A stretch of DNA of 11,140 bases from Solirubrobacterales bacterium (GCA_015655225.1 JAATFK010000393.1:1-11140), one strand, 5' to 3'. Shown: positions 1 to 7,097, counted from the first letter of the stretch. Notes: generated by a model not told the origin, from the letters alone. Numbers and translations: made by a program.

Positions 1-69
1 GCAGCATATGCGGTGGATCTTGGTGCCGATTCGGAGCAGTTTTCGCGGATTCAGGCACTTAAGGCGTGA
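1..69 (+). CDS. Possible C-terminal end of a plus-strand gene (5' truncated by the window)
   Basis: Reading frame 1 of the plus strand is open from the first base to a TGA at 67-69 and encodes 22 residues ending in DSEQFSRIQALKA. The composition is protein-like, but the third-position G+C is only about 55%, well below the genes in the rest of the window, so this may be a lower-GC or chance frame. If real, it converges on the aldehyde dehydrogenase gene. I cannot assign a family from so short a tail. Confidence 0.28.
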   Translation, partial: AAYAVDLGADSEQFSRIQALKA

Positions 70-358
70 GTGCCTTTTCGGACCTGTCGGCTATGCCAGC
101 CGGTCCAGGGTCGCGACCGTGGTCATCCTCGGCCCGATGACCTGCTCGACTCGCCGTTGACCGGCGTCGTCTGGCCGGACGGGCCCAAACAGCACATCGC
201 GGATGTCGCGATCGGCGATCAGCACCCGAAGCGCCCTTGGACGATTCCCGGACGGCTAACGGAATAGCGTCCGACAACCTGCCAACGCCTGATTGGGCCA
301 GTGAGTGGGCGACTTTCGGCGATCTACGCACGATCGACAGGCCGCGCTGTGACGACGT
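70..358. other. Gap without a clear gene; possible frameshifted coding remnant on the minus strand
   Basis: No intact gene with a start and ribosome site is visible here. On the minus strand, the stop-to-stop frame at 91-255 encodes 54 residues, including LIADRDIRDVLFGPV and ending MTTVATLDRLA. Its last 47 codons have about 81% G+C at the third position by hand count, which looks like coding sequence. Just upstream, the frame that continues in phase after the aldehyde dehydrogenase stop reads VAHSLAQSGVGRLSDAIPLA. The two would join into one reading if a single base were removed from the CCC run at 235-237. This could be a decayed gene fragment, or chance. A 6-base perfect stem (196-201 with 207-212) also lies inside it. 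Confidence 0.3.
80..106. terminator. Weak candidate hairpin terminator between convergent genes
   Basis: GGACC at 80-84 pairs with GGTCC at 102-106, and GGCT at 89-92 pairs with AGCC at 98-101 around a 5-base loop. TGTC at 85-88 is left as a one-sided bulge. It lies 11 bases after the possible plus-strand stop at 69 and downstream of the minus-strand operon, where a terminator is expected. There is no T-run on either strand, so it is not a canonical intrinsic terminator. Actinobacterial terminators often lack the T-run, which keeps it as a candidate only. Confidence 0.25.
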
Positions 359-1735
359 TCAGCTCCGGCCGCCGACCAGGATGAGCTTCTTGTTGACAAA
401 CTCGTCAGCACCGAAGCGCCCCAGCTCGCGACCGAATCCAGAGCGCTTGACCCCGCCGAACGGCAGTTCCGCGCTCTCCGCGCCGACGGCGTTGATGAAC
501 ACCATCCCGGCGTCGAGCTGATCGGCGACACGCAGCGCCTGCTCGGCGTCCGTCGTGAACACATAGGAGCCGAGACCGAACGGCGTGTCGTTGGCCAACC
601 GGACCGCCTCCTCCTCGGAGCCGACGCGGTAGACGCTGGCGACGGGACCGAAGAGCTCCTCCCGGTAGATGTCGTTATCCGGCGTGAGCCCGGTCAGCAC
701 GGTGGTGGAGAAGTAGCTGCCGTTGCGCACCCCGCCGGTCACGAGCGTCGCGCCCTGGTCGACGGCACGCCGCACCTGCTCTTCCAGCCGATCCGCCGCC
801 GCCGTCGAGGACAGCGGGCCCAGCGCCGTGGCAGGATCGCTCGGATCACCAGCAGTGACCCCGACGAGCGCGGCGGTGAAGCGCTCCACGAAGGGCTCGT
901 ACAGGTCGTCGGCCACGAGAAACCGCTTCGCCGCGTTGCACGCCTGGCCGCCGTTCTCGAGTCGCGCGGCCACCGCAGCCTCGACCGTGGCCCCGAGGTC
1001 GTCGGTGCTGAGCACGATGAACGGATCGGAGCCACCGAGCTCGAGCACCACCTTCTTGAGGTTCCGTCCGGCGATCTCGGCGACCGCCGCACCCGCTCGC
1101 TCCGAGCCGGTGAGGGAGACGCCCTGCACTCGCGGATCGGCGATCACCCACTCGATCTGCTCGTTCGTGGCAAAGACGTTCGTGTAGACGTGCTCCGGAC
1201 AGCCCGCGTCGCGGAAGATCCGCGCCATCGCCTCAGCCGACTCAGGGCACTGCGGCGCGTGCTTGAGCAGGATGACGTTGCCGATCACGAGATTCGGAGC
1301 GGCAAAGCGCGCCACCTGATAGTACGGGTAGTTCCACGGCATGATCCCGAGCAGCACCCCGAGCGAGCTACGCCGGACGAAGGCTGACCGGTCACGTGCC
1401 GCAACCGACAGCCGTTCGTCGGCCATGAGGGAGACCGCGATGTCGGCGTAGTAGCCGTAGATCTCGGCGCTGATGTCGACCTCCCCGAGCGCCTGCTCGA
1501 TCGGCTTGCCGATCTCGCGCACGATCGTCTCGGCCAGCTCCTGCCGGCGCTCCGTGTGCAACTCCCCCACCCGGCGCACGAGCGCGGCGCGCTCCTCCGC
1601 CGTCGAGGACTGCGCCCAGCGAGCGTGCGCGGCGGCCGCGCCGCCGATCGCGTCCCTCAACTGATCGTCGCTGATCGTCGGATACTCGGCGAGGGTCTCG
1701 CCGGTGACCGGATTGATGACTGCATAGATGCTCAT
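359..1735 (-). CDS. NAD(P)-dependent aldehyde dehydrogenase, GabD1-type (succinate-semialdehyde dehydrogenase-like)
   Basis: A 458-residue soluble enzyme that oxidises an aldehyde to a carboxylic acid with NAD(P)+. All family landmarks are present: PWNYP with the oxyanion-hole Asn134, Lys158 in LLKH for cofactor binding, TGS at 209-211, the general base Glu232 in LELGGSDPF, the nucleophile Cys266 in GGQAC, EELFGPVAS at 359-367 and PFGGVKRSG at 425-433. Length and these blocks match mycobacterial GabD1 (about 457 residues), so succinate semialdehyde is the first substrate guess, but related enzymes accept other aldehydes. The start is supported by GAGGAG about 7 bases upstream of the ATG. It is the last gene of the run, 39 bases after the XRE-cupin regulator, and so probably performs the oxidation step of the same pathway. 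Family assignment is very secure; substrate is not. Confidence 0.95.
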   Translation of the reverse strand: MSIYAVINPVTGETLAEYPTISDDQLRDAIGGAAAAHARWAQSSTAEERAALVRRVGELHTERRQELAETIVREIGKPIEQALGEVDISAEIYGYYADIAVSLMADERLSVAARDRSAFVRRSSLGVLLGIMPWNYPYYQVARFAAPNLVIGNVILLKHAPQCPESAEAMARIFRDAGCPEHVYTNVFATNEQIEWVIADPRVQGVSLTGSERAGAAVAEIAGRNLKKVVLELGGSDPFIVLSTDDLGATVEAAVAARLENGGQACNAAKRFLVADDLYEPFVERFTAALVGVTAGDPSDPATALGPLSSTAAADRLEEQVRRAVDQGATLVTGGVRNGSYFSTTVLTGLTPDNDIYREELFGPVASVYRVGSEEEAVRLANDTPFGLGSYVFTTDAEQALRVADQLDAGMVFINAVGAESAELPFGGVKRSGFGRELGRFGADEFVNKKLILVGGRS

Positions 1736-1774
1736 CGTCGTGCTCCTCGGCTGCGCTGATTCACACAGACGTCC

Positions 1775-2434
1775 TCAATACGGTGATGGCGTCATCACCC
1801 AGAGCACGATGGCGTCCGCCTTCGAGGAGGGGTTGCGCCAGCTGTGGGGATCCTTCGGAGAGAACGTCATCGAGTCTCCAGGGCCGAGACGGTAGGTCTC
1901 GCCGGAGACGGTGATCTCGAGCTTGCCGCGCTTGACATGCGCGAACTCGGCCTCGGCCGGAAGCGTGTACAGCTCGTCGCCTCCGCTGCCACCGGGCCCG
2001 ACGACCGCCTCGATCACCTGGATCCGGCTCTCGGTGTCCGGACTGAGCAGGAATTCGGTGACGTTCTCACCGCCGAAGTTGATGCGCGGACGGTCGCTCG
2101 CCCTGACCAGATTCGTCTGCGCGGGATCGAAGAGCTCTCCAACCCGGAGCCGCAGAACCGCACAGATGCGCACGAGCGATGCCACCGACGGCGACGTCTG
2201 GTCGCGTTCCAACTGTGAGAGAAAGCCCTTCGTCAGCTGGGTCGCGTCGGCGACCTCCTCCAGGCTCAGGCCGAGCTGTCGACGGGCCGCCCGCAGCCGG
2301 GATCCGATCTCAACCTGTCCGTTGAGACGATCTCCGTCCGGCCCCCTCGTCGCCTCTGGCATCTTCCTCCTCGAGCCCGAATTCTGAGAGCCCGCTCCCC
2401 GCGAGTCCCGAGGATCGGGGACGTCGCTCTTCAT
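1775..2434 (-). CDS. XRE-family transcriptional regulator with C-terminal cupin domain
   Basis: A 219-residue DNA-binding regulator if started at 2434. A Ser/Arg/Gly-rich, probably disordered N-terminus (1-40) precedes a lambda-repressor-type helix-turn-helix at about 43-103 (IGSRLRAARRQLGLSLEEVA, then TKGFLSQLERDQTSPSVASL). A cupin_2 ligand-sensing domain follows at about 137-213, with YRLGPGDSMTFSPKDPHSW. The usual HxH...E cupin metal set is not complete, so the pocket probably binds an organic ligand without metal. This layout is that of PuuR and SutR. The start is uncertain: 2434 has GGAG 9 bases upstream; 2362 (195 residues) has a stronger but close AGGAGG; 2461 (228 residues) has no good site. 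It sits between the second toroid-like gene and the dehydrogenase and probably regulates this operon, perhaps through the operator-like repeats near 7566-7600. Confidence 0.9.
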   Translation of the reverse strand: MKSDVPDPRDSRGAGSQNSGSRRKMPEATRGPDGDRLNGQVEIGSRLRAARRQLGLSLEEVADATQLTKGFLSQLERDQTSPSVASLVRICAVLRLRVGELFDPAQTNLVRASDRPRINFGGENVTEFLLSPDTESRIQVIEAVVGPGGSGGDELYTLPAEAEFAHVKRGKLEITVSGETYRLGPGDSMTFSPKDPHSWRNPSSKADAIVLWVMTPSPY

Positions 2435-2472
2435 CGTTCTGCGCTCCGTCTCGCGAAACAATACCCGCCGCC

Positions 2473-2496
2473 GCTGGCCGCCCCGCGGCCGTCAGC
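2473..2496 (-). promoter_or_regulatory. Strong GC hairpin in the gap before the regulator gene
   Basis: GGCCGC at 2476-2481 and GCGGCC at 2485-2490 form a perfect 6-base stem with a 3-base loop. It is extended by GCT 2473-2475 pairing with AGC 2494-2496 across a 3-base bulge (2491-2493). It fills most of the 42-69-base gap after the toroid-like gene's stop at 2504. There is no T-run, so it may act as an attenuator or an RNA-processing or stability element that sets regulator and dehydrogenase expression apart from the upstream genes. Confidence 0.35.
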
Positions 2497-2503
2497 AGGC
2501 GCG

Positions 2504-3739
2504 TCACACGTCGTCGCTGGACCCATGCGCGCGCTCGGCGTCGACGAGCTGCTCCAGCCCATCTGCGAGGTAGCCTGTCACGAAGACGTTCTCAGCGCTG
2601 ACCTCGATCCGATGCGCGGAGGCCGTCTCCTCCGGGCGGCGGTGGCGCGCCCACTCCTCCTGCGTCGGCACCGCCGAGATCCCCTCCAGCGTCCGCTGGT
2701 CGATCCTCGTCTCCGGCTTGTCGGCGCCGGCCGGGTAGAGGTCGTGCCCCCAACCGCCGTCGGCCAGACGCGTGCCGGCCAGGCTGTGCATGTACGTCCG
2801 GCGACCGAGCCGGTAGATCGCGTCGACCACTGCGGGATCGTGGTGCTCCGCCGCCGCCACGCCGAGCCGCAGCCCGGCGCTCCAGGCGAGCTTCACCCGG
2901 TTCCAATTGAAGAACGCCTCGAACGGGAGACGCGACTCGAACGCGAAGATCGCGTCGGCACAGCTGAGGAAGCGCGCGGCAGCCTCGGCGTCGGCCGGCT
3001 TCACGGCGATATACAGCTCGACTAGGAACGCCGCGGCGATGCCGAGGACCTGCGTCGGCTGCATGGTCGCCTCGAGCAGGACGACGTCGACTTCCTCACC
3101 TGGCGCGGCTTGCCGCGCCAGCCGCCCGTCGCCGTCGGCGCTGGAGTAGAAGCGCTCGGGATCGGACGCGTTCGCGGCGACGACCGCTGCCACCCACTCC
3201 CCCGCTCGCCGTGCGGCGTCGAGCGCACCGACGTCGATCGCCGCCATGCCGAACGCGCTCGTCGTGGCGATGTCGAACGTCTCCGGATCAGCGGAGTCCG
3301 GGTCCCTTCCGACGGCGGCTCCGGACGAGTGCTGGAACTCGAGGATCCGCTGCGGCGCTCGACTTCTGGTGGCCAGCGGATGTCCCGACCTGGCGGCGGC
3401 GCGGACGATGTAGCTCTGTCGGTAGAGCAGCAGGAAGCCCAGGCCCTCGAGGCGATCGCGGTCGGGGAAGCAGACGTCCCCGTTCGGCTGCAGGGCGTTG
3501 GCTTCGATCCAGTCGAGCAGGCGACCGAGCTCGTCGGCCCGCCCGCCCCTCCACAGTGCCCACGACGTCTTGTACAACGTCGAGAACTCGCGGCCTTCCA
3601 TGATCGGGCCGTTCGGGGCCAGCTGAGCGCAGAGCCAGTCCAGCCCCGACTCGTTCGTCTGTCGGGCGGCCGTCGCGATCGTCGCGAGCTCGCGGTGCGC
3701 GAGGAGACGGTCCTTGGTCAGCGTGTCATAAGGGTTCAT
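2504..3739 (-). CDS. Protein of unknown function, predicted alpha/alpha-toroid fold (paralogue A)
   Basis: A 411-residue protein that I do not recognise by name. It lacks a signal peptide or membrane segment, so it is probably cytoplasmic. Successive amphipathic helices separated by Gly-rich turns suggest an (alpha/alpha)6 barrel like those of terpenoid cyclases, prenyltransferases, epimerases or linalool dehydratase-isomerase. It is clearly a paralogue of the protein encoded at 5387-6646. Shared blocks are M-PYDTL at the N-terminus, LYKT near 55, YRQS near 106, EATMQPT near 223, FNWNRVKLAWSAG at 277-289, GRRTYMH at 312-318, DGGWGHDLYP at 327-336, IDQRTLEG at 346-353 and SAEN at 381-384. The polar residues Trp330, His332, Asp333, Asp347, Gln348, Arg349 and Glu352 are the best active-site candidates. 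It lacks the CysxxxxxCys of its paralogue (TTSAFG here). The start has only a weak ribosome site, 63 bases after the binding-protein gene. Confidence 0.88.
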   Translation of the reverse strand: MNPYDTLTKDRLLAHRELATIATAARQTNESGLDWLCAQLAPNGPIMEGREFSTLYKTSWALWRGGRADELGRLLDWIEANALQPNGDVCFPDRDRLEGLGFLLLYRQSYIVRAAARSGHPLATRSRAPQRILEFQHSSGAAVGRDPDSADPETFDIATTSAFGMAAIDVGALDAARRAGEWVAAVVAANASDPERFYSSADGDGRLARQAAPGEEVDVVLLEATMQPTQVLGIAAAFLVELYIAVKPADAEAAARFLSCADAIFAFESRLPFEAFFNWNRVKLAWSAGLRLGVAAAEHHDPAVVDAIYRLGRRTYMHSLAGTRLADGGWGHDLYPAGADKPETRIDQRTLEGISAVPTQEEWARHRRPEETASAHRIEVSAENVFVTGYLADGLEQLVDAERAHGSSDDV

Positions 3740-3802
3740 GCGGTGTCCGTCTTCTGGTCGGGAGACGATGGAGAGGCTCGAGCTGTACGTGGCGATGGCG
3801 GG

Positions 3803-5374
3803 CTAGCCGCCACTGCCGACGCGGAGCAGCCCGGACGGCTGCACTTCGATGACCGACTTCGGCAGTCGCGAAGCCGGCACGTAGGCCCAGTTGGCAAGCG
3901 TGACGAATGGCTGATCCTGCGCGAAGGACGTGTCGATCTGCTGAAGCAGCTGGGTCTGCTTCGAGCCGCTCGTCGTCAGCGCCCTGGTGATGAGCGCCTG
4001 GATCGGAGGCGATTGGAAGCCGCTGAAGTTCGCGTTGATGCCGCCGTCCGTCGACAGCGCGTAGGTCACCAGGCCGTCCGGGATGTTCACGAAGTCGTAG
4101 AGGCCGTAGAGCGCCAGTTGATATCTGCCGGCACCGAGATCGGTGTTGAACGTGTTGAACTCGGTCTTCTGCAGCTTCAGGCTCACCCCGATCTTCTTCA
4201 GGTCCGAGGCGATCAGCAGCGCGAGCTGATCGCCGAACGGGACGACCGCCGGCGGATACTCGAGCTTCAGCGTGCAGCCCGACGCGCACGCGGTGCCGGC
4301 CAGCAGCTGCTTCGCCTGCGCGACGTCCGGTGTCGTGTGGTTGTCGGCAGCCGAGTAGCCCCGCATCGGCGGCGGCCAGAAGGTCGACAGCGCCTTGTTC
4401 TGGCCCTGCCAGATGGTCTGCGTGATCCGGTCGCGGTCGATCGCGAGCGAGATCGCGCGTCGGACCCGGACGTCGTCGAGCGGCGCGGCTCTGTCCGACA
4501 TGTTCAACGAGTACCAGCCGTACCCCGGCGTGACCGCCGCTGTGATGCTCTTGTCGCCCTTCAATGTCGGCAGGAGGCTCGGCGGCAGATCGAACGCGAG
4601 GTCGATCTGGCCCGTCCGTAGCGCGGAGACGCGCGTGTTCGAGTCCTCGATCGTCGTGAGGCGCAGGCGATCGACAGCGGGTTGCGGGCCGTTGAAGTTG
4701 GGGTTGCGTCTCAATTGCACGTCGTCGCCGCTCCACGACGTGAGGACGTACGGCCCGGCGGATATCGGCGCTCTGAACGAGGACGCCTTACCGAGCCGGC
4801 TCGCCGGCAGGACCATGGCGAACTCCTCGGCGAGCATCTCCGGGAGATCAGGATACGGTCGCTTCAGATGGAAGGTCACCGTCGTGGCGCCGTCGCTGGT
4901 GACGGACCGGATCGGCGCGTACAGCGCTGCCTGAACGTTCGACTTGTCCTTCAGCGCTCGCTCGAACGTCGCCTCGACGTCGGACGCGCGGAGCGGCGTG
5001 CCGTCGGAGAACTTCAGCCCGGAGCGGAGCTTGAACGTCCAGCTCAGTCCGTCCGCGGAGGCTCTCCCGCTTCTGGCGAGGCTGGGCTGCGGCGTGCCGC
5101 TCGCACCGGCGTCGTAGAGGCGGCCGCCGATCAGGTTGATGACGTTCACGTCCGCCTGGGCGACCGCCAGGTCGGGATCCAGCGTCGTGACGCGCTGGTT
5201 GAAGGCGACGGTCACCTGCTCGGGCGCCTTCCCCGAGCCTGAGCCCGCACCGGACGACGTCGTGCTCGCCCCATCGCTCCCGCAGCCCGCGAGGGGCAGC
5301 GCGACAGCGCAGGCGAGAGCGGCGAGTGCGACGCACGCACCGGCGGATGGCGATCTGGAAGGCATGGTGAGCAT
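3803..5374 (-). CDS. ABC transporter substrate-binding lipoprotein, family 5 (dipeptide/oligopeptide type)
   Basis: A 523-residue extracytoplasmic solute receptor. An N-terminal hydrophobic segment (about 12-30) ends in the lipobox LAGC, with the lipidated cysteine at 31, followed by a Ser/Gly-rich linker (32-49). The mature part has the family-5 layout: TLDP near 64-67, the block around WTFKLRSGLKFSDGTPLRA (112-130) followed by DVEATFERAL, AGPYVL at 206-211, RRNPNF at 222-227 and DDVRVRRAISLAIDRDRI at 300-317. Known relatives bind di- and oligopeptides, nickel, opines, sugars or other polar solutes, so the ligand is open. The ATG at 5374 has AGGA 5 bases upstream and lies 12 bases after the preceding stop; an internal ATG at 5365 is less likely. 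It is the only receptor gene seen here and should feed the permeases encoded at 9378-11140, although two SnoaL genes and a toroid-like gene separate them. Confidence 0.95.
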   Translation of the reverse strand: MLTMPSRSPSAGACVALAALACAVALPLAGCGSDGASTTSSGAGSGSGKAPEQVTVAFNQRVTTLDPDLAVAQADVNVINLIGGRLYDAGASGTPQPSLARSGRASADGLSWTFKLRSGLKFSDGTPLRASDVEATFERALKDKSNVQAALYAPIRSVTSDGATTVTFHLKRPYPDLPEMLAEEFAMVLPASRLGKASSFRAPISAGPYVLTSWSGDDVQLRRNPNFNGPQPAVDRLRLTTIEDSNTRVSALRTGQIDLAFDLPPSLLPTLKGDKSITAAVTPGYGWYSLNMSDRAAPLDDVRVRRAISLAIDRDRITQTIWQGQNKALSTFWPPPMRGYSAADNHTTPDVAQAKQLLAGTACASGCTLKLEYPPAVVPFGDQLALLIASDLKKIGVSLKLQKTEFNTFNTDLGAGRYQLALYGLYDFVNIPDGLVTYALSTDGGINANFSGFQSPPIQALITRALTTSGSKQTQLLQQIDTSFAQDQPFVTLANWAYVPASRLPKSVIEVQPSGLLRVGSGG

Positions 5375-5386
5375 CTCGTTCCTGGT

Positions 5387-6646
5387 CTAGGTGTGGGACC
5401 GCGCTGCTCTCAGCAGATCCGGCAGGCAGCTTCGGAGTCGCCCGAACCCGCCGATCAGGTGGAGCAGCATCACGAGGTTCTCGGCGCTGATCTCGATCGG
5501 GTCGATGCCCACCACGTCGTCCGGCTGGCGGTGCGCCTGCCACTCCTCCGGGCTGGGGACGGCCGACAGTCCCTCGAGGGTCCGCTGGTCGATCTCCGTC
5601 TCAGGAGCGTCGGAGGAGAGCGGATAGAAGTCGTGACCCCATGCTCCGTCGCTCCGGCGCGTGCCGAGGAAGGTGTGCATGTACGTCCGCCGACCGGCTC
5701 GGTAGAGCTGGTCGAACAGGACGAGGTCGCCGCGGCCGTGGCGCAGCCAGACGTCGAGCATGCGACCCGCGCTCCACGCCAGCTTGCAGCTGTTCCAGCT
5801 GAAGTACGTCTCCAGCGGCATGCGATCCTGGAACTGGGCGAGCGTCTCGGCGGCACGCGCGACCTCGTCGGCCAGCGTCGCGTCCTCGCCGGACGTGAGC
5901 AGCTCGTCCGTGAGGTCGGCCAGGAACGCCATCGCAAGGCCGAGGACCCATGTCGGCTGCATCGACGCTTCGTCGCGCACGACGAAGCCGAAGTCCTGCC
6001 CGGGCGGGACGTCGCGCTCGGGACGTCCCTCGGCGTCGGCGCGGAAGTAGAACGCGCCACCGTCCATGTCGAGGCTGTTCTGCTCGACGAGGGAGACGAG
6101 CCAGCGCCCCGCGTCGCGTGCGTTGCTCGTCAGTCCGGCTGAGATCGCGTAGAGGCCGAAGCCGCACGTCGCCGCGACGCTGCAGCCCTCGTCGGGCGTC
6201 GGTGCGGCGGCGTCGTATCCGACGGAGTCCCGGACGCCTCCGTTCGCCGTCTGGTACTGGAGCATCCGCGCCCTGACCCGGGGCAGCCGCGCGAGCGCGT
6301 GCCCGCTCTCCGCGGCTCGACGGAGGATCCACGACTGACGGTAGACGCCGGGGCACGGCTCGAGCTCGGCGAAGTAGAGGTCGCCACTCTCGGCGACGGC
6401 GTGCGCCTGCACCCAGTCGAGCAGACGAGCCTCGTCCGCCGTGCGTCCGGCAAGGCCGAAGGCGGTCACAGTCTTGTAGATCAGCGAGAGGTCCTGCTCG
6501 ACCGCGACGGGACCGTCGGGACCGGACCGCTCCAGCACCCAGTCCATCGCCCGGTCCGCCGTGATGCTCGATGCCTCGCTGAACTGGCGGAGCTCGTGCT
6601 CGATCAGCAGCTCGTCCTTGTCCAGAAGCGTGTCATATGGGGTCAT
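5387..6646 (-). CDS. Protein of unknown function, predicted alpha/alpha-toroid fold (paralogue B)
   Basis: A 419-residue probable cytoplasmic protein, a paralogue of the one encoded at 2504-3739. The ATG at 6646 overlaps the TGA of the upstream SnoaL gene (ATGA) and has GGAGG about 10 bases upstream; a longer in-frame start at 6724 would add 26 Arg/Pro-rich residues and is rejected. Shared blocks are M-PYDTL, IYKT near 56, YRQS at 102-105, EASMQPT near 226-232, FSWNSCKLAWSAG at 282-294, GRRTYMH at 318-324, DGAWGHDFYP at 333-342, IDQRTLEG at 352-359 and ISAEN near 386-390. Unlike its paralogue it has GCSVAATCGFG with Cys155 and Cys161, and a GGAFYF segment at 196-201. Helix-rich with Gly-rich turns, it resembles (alpha/alpha)6 barrels at the fold level. 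A lyase, isomerase, hydratase or glycan-type activity is possible, but none can be assigned. Tight coupling to the SnoaL gene suggests it works with it. Confidence 0.9.
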   Translation of the reverse strand: MTPYDTLLDKDELLIEHELRQFSEASSITADRAMDWVLERSGPDGPVAVEQDLSLIYKTVTAFGLAGRTADEARLLDWVQAHAVAESGDLYFAELEPCPGVYRQSWILRRAAESGHALARLPRVRARMLQYQTANGGVRDSVGYDAAAPTPDEGCSVAATCGFGLYAISAGLTSNARDAGRWLVSLVEQNSLDMDGGAFYFRADAEGRPERDVPPGQDFGFVVRDEASMQPTWVLGLAMAFLADLTDELLTSGEDATLADEVARAAETLAQFQDRMPLETYFSWNSCKLAWSAGRMLDVWLRHGRGDLVLFDQLYRAGRRTYMHTFLGTRRSDGAWGHDFYPLSSDAPETEIDQRTLEGLSAVPSPEEWQAHRQPDDVVGIDPIEISAENLVMLLHLIGGFGRLRSCLPDLLRAARSHT

Positions 6647-7089
6647 GATCTCTCGGCCTCCAGGGCAAAGTCGTTGATCTCGATCGGGAAGACGCCGCTG
6701 ATGAGGCGGCGGGCGAAGCGCCACTCGCCGTCCACCTGAACGAGCTCGTCGTGGTATCTGCCGATGAGCTCGGCGATCACGCCTTGCCCGTCTTCGCTGA
6801 GCGCGGCGCAGAGCGAGTAGGACGTCGCCCGGACCTTCCCGTCCTCCTCGTCAATGACCGTGCTCGACACCCAGTGCCGGCTGCTGGCGACGTCAGGATG
6901 CCGCCGGTAGGCCTCGATCAGCTCAATCAGCTGCGCACGCCCGCGGTGCGTCCCGCCGGGTCCCTCCCACTCCCCGTCCGCCGTGAAGAGGTCGGCGAAC
7001 TCCTCGGGCGCGCCGCGGTCGATCGCGTGGCTGTAGCGCGAGAGGAGCTCCGTGATCGCGAGGTGGTCTTCGATGCTGACGAGCGACAT
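6643..7089 (-). CDS. SnoaL/NTF2-like protein (second copy)
   Basis: A 148-residue small alpha+beta cone-fold protein of the SnoaL_4 type. The N-terminal helices hold SRYSHAID (Tyr19, His21, Asp24), then LFTADGEWEGPGG at 35-47 and RHWVSSTVI at 71-79 with His72. The C-terminal strand GEWRFARR (121-128) ends in a VFPIEINDF tail. The family includes scytalone dehydratase, polyketide cyclases, and ring-hydroxylating dioxygenase small subunits. The Tyr/Asp and mid-protein His here occupy positions like the catalytic residues of the dehydratase-like members, so a dehydratase or isomerase is plausible, but this is inference. The start at 7089 is favoured by GGCGGAG just upstream and by the near-identical MSL start of its neighbour; an in-frame ATG-like start at 7266 would run into the upstream gene. 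It lies 8 bases after the first copy and overlaps the toroid-like gene by 4 bases. Confidence 0.92.
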   Translation of the reverse strand: MSLVSIEDHLAITELLSRYSHAIDRGAPEEFADLFTADGEWEGPGGTHRGRAQLIELIEAYRRHPDVASSRHWVSSTVIDEEDGKVRATSYSLCAALSEDGQGVIAELIGRYHDELVQVDGEWRFARRLISGVFPIEINDFALEAERS

Positions 7090-7097
7090 GGCTCCGC

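Noticed and set aside
196..212. ATCGCG-GATGT-CGCGAT hairpin as an operon terminator
   Set aside because: Perfect but short, without a T-run, about 150 bases past the dehydrogenase stop and inside a possible coding remnant.
3776..3783. Palindrome GCTCGAGC in the gap before toroid-like gene A
   Set aside because: A single 8-base palindrome with no extension, repeat or promoter elements nearby; expected by chance in this composition.
3110..4621. A 503-codon open frame on the plus strand
   Set aside because: It overlaps two well-supported minus-strand genes in antisense, is extremely rich in Arg, Val, Asp and Glu with no domain signature, and is the usual antisense by-product of high-GC codon bias.
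5393..6142. A 249-codon open frame on the plus strand
   Set aside because: Antisense to toroid-like gene B, with the same Arg/Val/Glu-rich shadow composition and no recognisable motif.
6647..6724. N-terminal extension of toroid-like gene B to 6724
   Set aside because: The extra residues are Arg/Pro-rich, overlap the SnoaL gene, and are absent from the paralogue, which begins MNPYDTL matching MTPYDTL at 6646; the ATGA overlap and GGAGG favour 6646.
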